Source: Cytophagaceae bacterium (lineage in GTDB: Bacteria > Bacteroidota > Bacteroidia > Flavobacteriales > Flavobacteriaceae). From it: a DNA stretch of 64,000 nucleotides. The DNA lies in NCBI GenBank assembly GCA_002710685.1, contig PALD01000037.1, positions 62,001-126,000 on the forward strand, read 5' to 3'. Below are positions 59,692 through 64,000 of this stretch, one piece after another. Both the position numbers and the translations under genes were made by a program. Below the pieces are notes generated by a model. The model saw only the letters and a program-made list of their open reading frames with translations. It was not told where the DNA came from and searched no databases. Numbering within the stretch: the first letter of the stretch is position 1; each line of letters begins with the position of its first letter.

Positions 59692-62216
59692 TGCTGGTTG
59701 ATTTGCTGGTTGAGGTATGCATCAAGGTTTTTATGTATCTGTACCACACGATAATTTGATGACGTGATCACGATGGGTGCTGTCTCCCACTCCATTTCTT
59801 CATTGTTTTTAAGCCTTTCGGCGAAAGCCAATGCAGCGCCCTCATTGTCAAAACCATGCACGGTGATAAATGTGTTTTTCTTGTTGTAGGTATCCATTGA
59901 AGCAAAATACCGGGTATAGTTATTTTGCTCAAGGTATGTCTTCAGCTTTTCAAAAGCTGTGGTAATGGCAGTAGATCCTGCCGGGTAATCATAGATCAAC
60001 TTAAAGTTTTTTGAGTCTTCTGTTGAAAAACTGCTGTCAGCCAGCTGCGGCAGTACATCATCGATCATTTGCTGGGCCTTCTTGCCCTCATCAGCATTGG
60101 GGTAGGTCAGGGCAACATGGTTAAGGGCCTTTTCAAAGGCCTTGAAGCCTTCATATCTACCCAGTGCATTTGCCTTGAGCAGTTCAAACTTGGGCACAAA
60201 TGCATCCCCGGCAAACTTATCAATATATGTGTCGCTTTCAGCGATAACCGTGGCATATTCCTCCTCGTCATATTTTCTGTACAGGGCGTTGTATATAGCT
60301 TCGGGGCTGCTCTCGTCCCGGGTTAACTGGGCTTCTGGATTCCTGATGATCTGGGCATAACGGCTATCTGCATAATGGGTCAATATATCATCCTTGTATT
60401 TATCAGAATTAGCGTTGTCGCCCGTCTCGCTGTAGATCTGGTAGAGGTTATATTTTGAGGGAAGCACGAGCCTTTCTTCGGGCTGTTGCTGCAACAGTGA
60501 TTCTAGGCGCTGGGCGGCAAGGTCATTTTCCCTGAATTTTTCTTTGTAGATAAGCCCCAGTTGATAGTAGGCAAAGTTTCTGTCATGTGCCAGGCTATCC
60601 AGGTATCTTTCATCGCTGGGAATCTGTGAGATGTAGGTCTCGATATTGTACCGGGTATCATCAACAAGGTCTTCAGTGGCTTCTGGCAGGCTGGCAACCC
60701 CGTTGGGTTGATTGCTCCGTGTGGCTGAAACCCTCCAGTTATCATCCAGTGCACGCTTACCCCATCTTTTTTCAAAATCAAGTTTTCCCTGAGCCACAAT
60801 GGTGGGGTCGTAAAAGTAGAAAATACCGGGGGCATTGGGGTTCATGGGGGTGTTCTCTGCTTCAAAGAACTGATTGTCCCGTATGGAATTTTTTGTTTTT
60901 GCGATGCTATCTTCTACATCCCTGGCTCTTAACTGTGCCACATAGTCATTAAAATAGTCCTGACGTTCCTGGTCGCTCATGGCAACGAGGCGCAGTATAC
61001 TATCGTTGCGGTGGGCAGTGGTCTCGTACAATATGACCTCGTTGAGGTTTTCCCGTTTTTTAGAAATAAGGCGGCGCTCCCTACCGCGCTCAGGCAAGAA
61101 GTTTAATGTGCTGTCATAATAGGCACCCGCGACCTGATATTCTGCATTGTTAAAGTGAATTTCGGCGAGGTTGCCATAATTACGGGAGGTAAGGACCTTG
61201 TCCTGTGAATTTTGACGCAGGGATTTATTGTAGAATGAAACTGCACTGTCTATTTGCTCCGTGTTGAGGTAAAATTCAGCGATTTGATTATAAATGAGGT
61301 CCAGGTATGGGCGGTTTTCCCTGTTTTTTTCCAGGTCCTTGAGCAGGTCATAAAAGGCAGTGCGGTCTTCAGTGCCATAATCAAAGTTTCGGGCTTTTGC
61401 GATGTAGGCATTGACCATGTACCGGCGGGGGGATTTACGGTTGAGTGCAATGACCTTGTCGTAGCTTTCATTTGCTAGGCCATACTCGCCCAGGGCATCA
61501 TAGATTTGACCCCGTATGAAGTAATACCGTCCCTTTTCTTCGTTTTTCTTTGTTAACCTGGCGGCTTTGTCAATATAGACCAGGGCGCTATCCTTGCGGT
61601 CAACGTTGAGATAGGCCTGGGCAAGCATGGCCGAGGCATCTGCATAATCCTGTGGCTTCAGGGATTCTTCTTCATCGATGAGCTTGTGCAGGTTTTCAAT
61701 AGCCACGTTTTCTTTTGCCAGGCGAATGTTTGTCTTCTCTTTCCATACTTTTGCCTGAGCGATATTGTTACTTGCGGGATAGTAGGCCAGGATATAGTTA
61801 AAGGCCTCCAGGGCGCGCACAAAACGCTGGTCATAGTATCTTGCCTGGCCCAGCAGGAGGAAGGCTTCGTCCATTTGTGGATTGACCTCTCTGCCATTGA
61901 TCTGCATGCTGTGCTTCTGTATGGCCTTTACGGCTTTTTCTTCGGCGCGTTCAAAACTAGCATTCTTGTTTTCGCCCGGAAGGGTGATTTCTTCAAATAC
62001 CTCTAGCCGTTCAACGGGCAAGATTTGCCAAAAATTATCACGGTAGGTATCTACAAGTGCCCGTCGCCCCTCATCTAGGGCCATCTCACCGTTGTACAAA
62101 GTGTTGTACTCTGAGGTGACGGCATGGTAGTTACGGCTTAGCCAATTGTCCTTCTTACGGGAACATCCCATAAAAAGAAGTGCAGAAAGAAAAAGTATGA
62201 GTATCCTTTTTAGCAA
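59688..62216 (-). CDS. sprE: Type IX secretion/gliding lipoprotein SprE (PorW)
   Basis: SprE is a periplasmic TPR lipoprotein of the type IX secretion system, needed in F. johnsoniae for gliding and chitin use; PorW is the Porphyromonas homologue. The 842-residue protein has a lipobox (LFMGC, Cys18) followed by the conserved SRNYHAVTSEYNTLYNGE (about 28-45) and DNFWQILPVER (about 60-70), then many TPR-like helix pairs (about 115-400 and 540-780). It leads a run of overlapping genes with bactofilin and AtpZ. The remaining T9SS genes are elsewhere. Confidence 0.93.
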   Translation of the reverse strand: MLKRILILFLSALLFMGCSRKKDNWLSRNYHAVTSEYNTLYNGEMALDEGRRALVDTYRDNFWQILPVERLEVFEEITLPGENKNASFERAEEKAVKAIQKHSMQINGREVNPQMDEAFLLLGQARYYDQRFVRALEAFNYILAYYPASNNIAQAKVWKEKTNIRLAKENVAIENLHKLIDEEESLKPQDYADASAMLAQAYLNVDRKDSALVYIDKAARLTKKNEEKGRYYFIRGQIYDALGEYGLANESYDKVIALNRKSPRRYMVNAYIAKARNFDYGTEDRTAFYDLLKDLEKNRENRPYLDLIYNQIAEFYLNTEQIDSAVSFYNKSLRQNSQDKVLTSRNYGNLAEIHFNNAEYQVAGAYYDSTLNFLPERGRERRLISKKRENLNEVILYETTAHRNDSILRLVAMSDQERQDYFNDYVAQLRARDVEDSIAKTKNSIRDNQFFEAENTPMNPNAPGIFYFYDPTIVAQGKLDFEKRWGKRALDDNWRVSATRSNQPNGVASLPEATEDLVDDTRYNIETYISQIPSDERYLDSLAHDRNFAYYQLGLIYKEKFRENDLAAQRLESLLQQQPEERLVLPSKYNLYQIYSETGDNANSDKYKDDILTHYADSRYAQIIRNPEAQLTRDESSPEAIYNALYRKYDEEEYATVIAESDTYIDKFAGDAFVPKFELLKANALGRYEGFKAFEKALNHVALTYPNADEGKKAQQMIDDVLPQLADSSFSTEDSKNFKLIYDYPAGSTAITTAFEKLKTYLEQNNYTRYFASMDTYNKKNTFITVHGFDNEGAALAFAERLKNNEEMEWETAPIVITSSNYRVVQIHKNLDAYLNQQINQQ
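59815..59827. repeat. Dispersed palindrome variant CTTTCG-G-CGAAAG
   Basis: Within the sprE coding region; same flanks (GC and CC) as the copy at 36571. Confidence 0.6.
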
Positions 62217-62328
62217 ACCATCTTTGTATTATACCACTACAACTTTAAAGCCTTTAAAATAGTATTGAAAGCTCGTAAAAATACATTTTCTTTTTAGGAT
62301 TGCTAAAAATTAGGCGGTAAAGGCTGTG

Positions 62329-63051
62329 TTAAGCCTCTGTTTCAAGGGAGATATTTTCGCCACTAAAGTAATCTTCAAGCTCTTTAAGGGTAGCAGGTGA
62401 GGTAATGATATCCTTGACCAGCTTGCCTTTTTCAAGCACAACGATACGCTTGCAGACTTCGGTGACATGGATAAGGTCATGACTTGAGACAAGCACGGTG
62501 ATATCTGGATCTGCGGCAAGTTCCTTGATGATTCCCTTGAGCCTGATCTGCGTTGTGGGGTCCAGGTTTGCAAATGGCTCATCAAGCACGATCACATCTG
62601 GGTTGCCTATCAGGGTTGCCACAATCCCTGCTTTCTTTTGATTTCCCTTTGAGAGGTCGCGCAGGTATTTTTTCTTGCCTATGATCTCATCATTGAAGAA
62701 ATCCTCAAAACCGGCCAGGAGCTTGTCAACGTCTGCCTTGTTCTGGCCGCGCAGTTCCCCGATGAAATAAAAATATTCCTCGGGCGTGAGGTAGCCTATC
62801 AAGAAAGAATCATCGATAAAGGATGAGGTTTGTGATTTCCAGGCCTCACTCTCATTGACCTTTACGCCACCATTCTCAATATAGCCGGTCGTGGGTTGAA
62901 TCAAATCCAGCAAACAGCTAAAAAGCGTGGTTTTACCAGCACCATTATTTCCCACAAGGCCAAAGGATTGCCCGCGGGGAACCTCCAGTTCTTCAATATC
63001 AAGAACGGTTACGCCATTATATTTCTTTGAAAGTGAATGTACTTTTATCAT
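62329..63051 (-). CDS. ABC transporter ATP-binding protein
   Basis: A 240-residue ABC ATPase with Walker A GNNGAGKTT (about 35-43), a signature loop SKGNQKKAG (in place of LSGGQ, about 133-141), Walker B VIVLDEP and the H-loop SSHD. The divergent signature is usual for exporters of the DUF5687/BcrA type. It ends at 62329 and starts 4 bases after the membrane-protein gene, with which it must form a transporter. The substrate is unknown. Confidence 0.93.
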   Translation of the reverse strand: MIKVHSLSKKYNGVTVLDIEELEVPRGQSFGLVGNNGAGKTTLFSCLLDLIQPTTGYIENGGVKVNESEAWKSQTSSFIDDSFLIGYLTPEEYFYFIGELRGQNKADVDKLLAGFEDFFNDEIIGKKKYLRDLSKGNQKKAGIVATLIGNPDVIVLDEPFANLDPTTQIRLKGIIKELAADPDITVLVSSHDLIHVTEVCKRIVVLEKGKLVKDIITSPATLKELEDYFSGENISLETEA

Positions 63052-63055
63052 GATG

Positions 63056-64000
63056 CTAGTTTTTTTGTTTATAAGCGGCCACGGTCTTGTATTTCTCGGC
63101 CTTGTAGATATTTTCTATTTTCTTGAACATAAAGTCCCGCAGGGCAAAGCCGCACACCCCTGTAATCGCGATAAGGATGTACCCAAAGGCAGGCCCCAGT
63201 GTAAAGTGCCCTATTGCGTACAGTATGATGGGGAGCAAGAGTTTTGGCACCGTGATCAACAGCGTTTTTACATTAAATGCCGAAGTATCGCCAAAGGCCT
63301 TCTTATTGCTCGACAAATCAATGGGGGTCTTGATGAACGCCCCGCCCAGGAGGACAAGATGTCCATTAACACCCATGTTATAGATGCCACAGACAAGCAC
63401 TGCCGCATAGGCCTCCCACCCAAAATATAGATAGAAAACGGCAATAACCGTAGATGCAGCCGTGGCAAGCACCACCAGGAGCCATTTTGAAAAAAGGTAC
63501 TCGCGGTAGCGTATGTTTTGCGTCATCATCAAGGGATAATAAGAACTGTCCCAACTGGGCACAAATTGACCAAAACTGAACAAAAACCCACCAGAGACAA
63601 AAATCCCCGCAAAGATCTTCATGAACGGATTGTCATAAGATTCTATGGCCCCGGTAAAGAAAAGCATGCCATAAAAAAGGAAGACAACACTCATGATCAC
63701 CGTGGTACGGCTTCGCTTGTTGCGTTTTATGAGCTTGATGTCATTTTTAAGAAAGGTTGACATCTTGCCAAAACGGTCCAGCCATTCCAGGTTTTCTGTT
63801 TTTGCGATTTTAGCTTTCGCCGAAAGGCCAGCATCAAGGTACAACCGTGCATTAAAATAATTGAAGGCCAGGTAGGTCATCACCACCAGAACCCCCAGCG
63901 GGATCACAAACCACCAGTGTACCTCATAGAAATTCTGGAAAAAGGGTTGTGTAAAATCAGTGATGTCAAAGTAGGCATAATATTGTAGGACGCCCAGGGT
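63056..64000 (-). CDS. DUF5687 family ABC permease-like protein, 5' part cut off
   Basis: At least 315 residues are visible and the frame stays open to the right window edge, so the N-terminus is missing; the GTG at 63907 is internal. Several hydrophobic helices (about six in the visible part) alternate with a cytoplasmic loop rich in Lys and Arg (FLKNDIKLIKRNKRSRTT). The gene is directly before the ABC ATPase with 4 bases between them, typical of DUF5687 permease partners in Bacteroidota. The C-terminus is soluble (FKKIENIYKAEKYKTVAAYKQ). Confidence 0.85.
   Translation of the reverse strand, partial: TLGVLQYYAYFDITDFTQPFFQNFYEVHWWFVIPLGVLVVMTYLAFNYFNARLYLDAGLSAKAKIAKTENLEWLDRFGKMSTFLKNDIKLIKRNKRSRTTVIMSVVFLFYGMLFFTGAIESYDNPFMKIFAGIFVSGGFLFSFGQFVPSWDSSYYPLMMTQNIRYREYLFSKWLLVVLATAASTVIAVFYLYFGWEAYAAVLVCGIYNMGVNGHLVLLGGAFIKTPIDLSSNKKAFGDTSAFNVKTLLITVPKLLLPIILYAIGHFTLGPAFGYILIAITGVCGFALRDFMFKKIENIYKAEKYKTVAAYKQKN
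63814..63826. repeat. Dispersed palindrome variant CTTTCG-C-CGAAAG
   Basis: In the permease-like gene; matches the copy at 24689. Confidence 0.55.

Overview
This window reads as chromosomal DNA of a member of the Flavobacteriaceae (phylum Bacteroidota). The evidence is the promoter style (a -7 box TAnnTTTG, in the best cases 18 bases downstream of a TTG), lineage-typical families (DUF4175, DUF4292, DUF5687, DUF6168, HU-CCDC81/SPOR protein, OMP_b-brl_3 outer-membrane protein), the type IX secretion/gliding protein SprE (PorW), and an ATP synthase operon that stops after atpG without atpD or atpC. I see no prophage, insertion sequence, CRISPR array or resistance island; it is a housekeeping region with dense short operons.

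Layout. 0-6.3 kb: a cut-off methyltransferase, mnmG flanked by two ParB-binding parS-like palindromes, ybeY and a large DUF4175 membrane protein. 6.4-16.7 kb: gltX, an SPFH protein, a YtxH/holin/DUF6327-like trio, glnS, folB, tRNA-Cys, a LysE-type exporter, a DUF2807 protein and rnr. 16.7-17.6 kb: a small membrane-protein ORF and an AT-rich gap of about 550 bases with clustered DnaA-box-like 9-mers, my candidate for the replication origin. 17.6-29.8 kb: rpiB, a zinc-type CDF transporter, a GNAT protein, a run of exported proteases (S41, M1, S8) around rnpA, an MBL-fold hydrolase and a CPA1 antiporter. 29.8-45.1 kb: lepA, an outer-membrane receptor, dusB, trhO, recA, a sigma/anti-sigma pair, plsC, trpS, dprA, a SPOR protein and a thioesterase. 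45.2-53.5 kb: a minus-strand envelope cluster (EnvC-like activator, DUF4292, TPR, sugar nucleotidyltransferase, dut, flippase). 53.5-62.2 kb: atpBEFHAG preceded by DUF6168, AtpZ, bactofilin and sprE. 62.3-64 kb: an ABC ATPase and its partner membrane protein, cut off by the window edge.

How the parts fit together. parS sites, a DnaA-box cluster, mnmG, rnpA and the atp operon on one 60-kb stretch resemble the gene neighbourhood of bacterial origins, although dnaA, gyrB and parAB are not here and gene orientation right of the candidate origin does not favour the outgoing direction.

The most unusual signal is a dispersed palindrome of about 16 bases with core GCGNAAGC (TTTSGC-NNNN-GCSAAA), present more than 20 times both inside and between genes. 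Other points of note are a strong hairpin after recA that buries the start codon of the next gene, a terminator-like hairpin between atpE and atpF, and a sigma-factor partner that seems to join an anti-sigma domain to an outer-membrane barrel.
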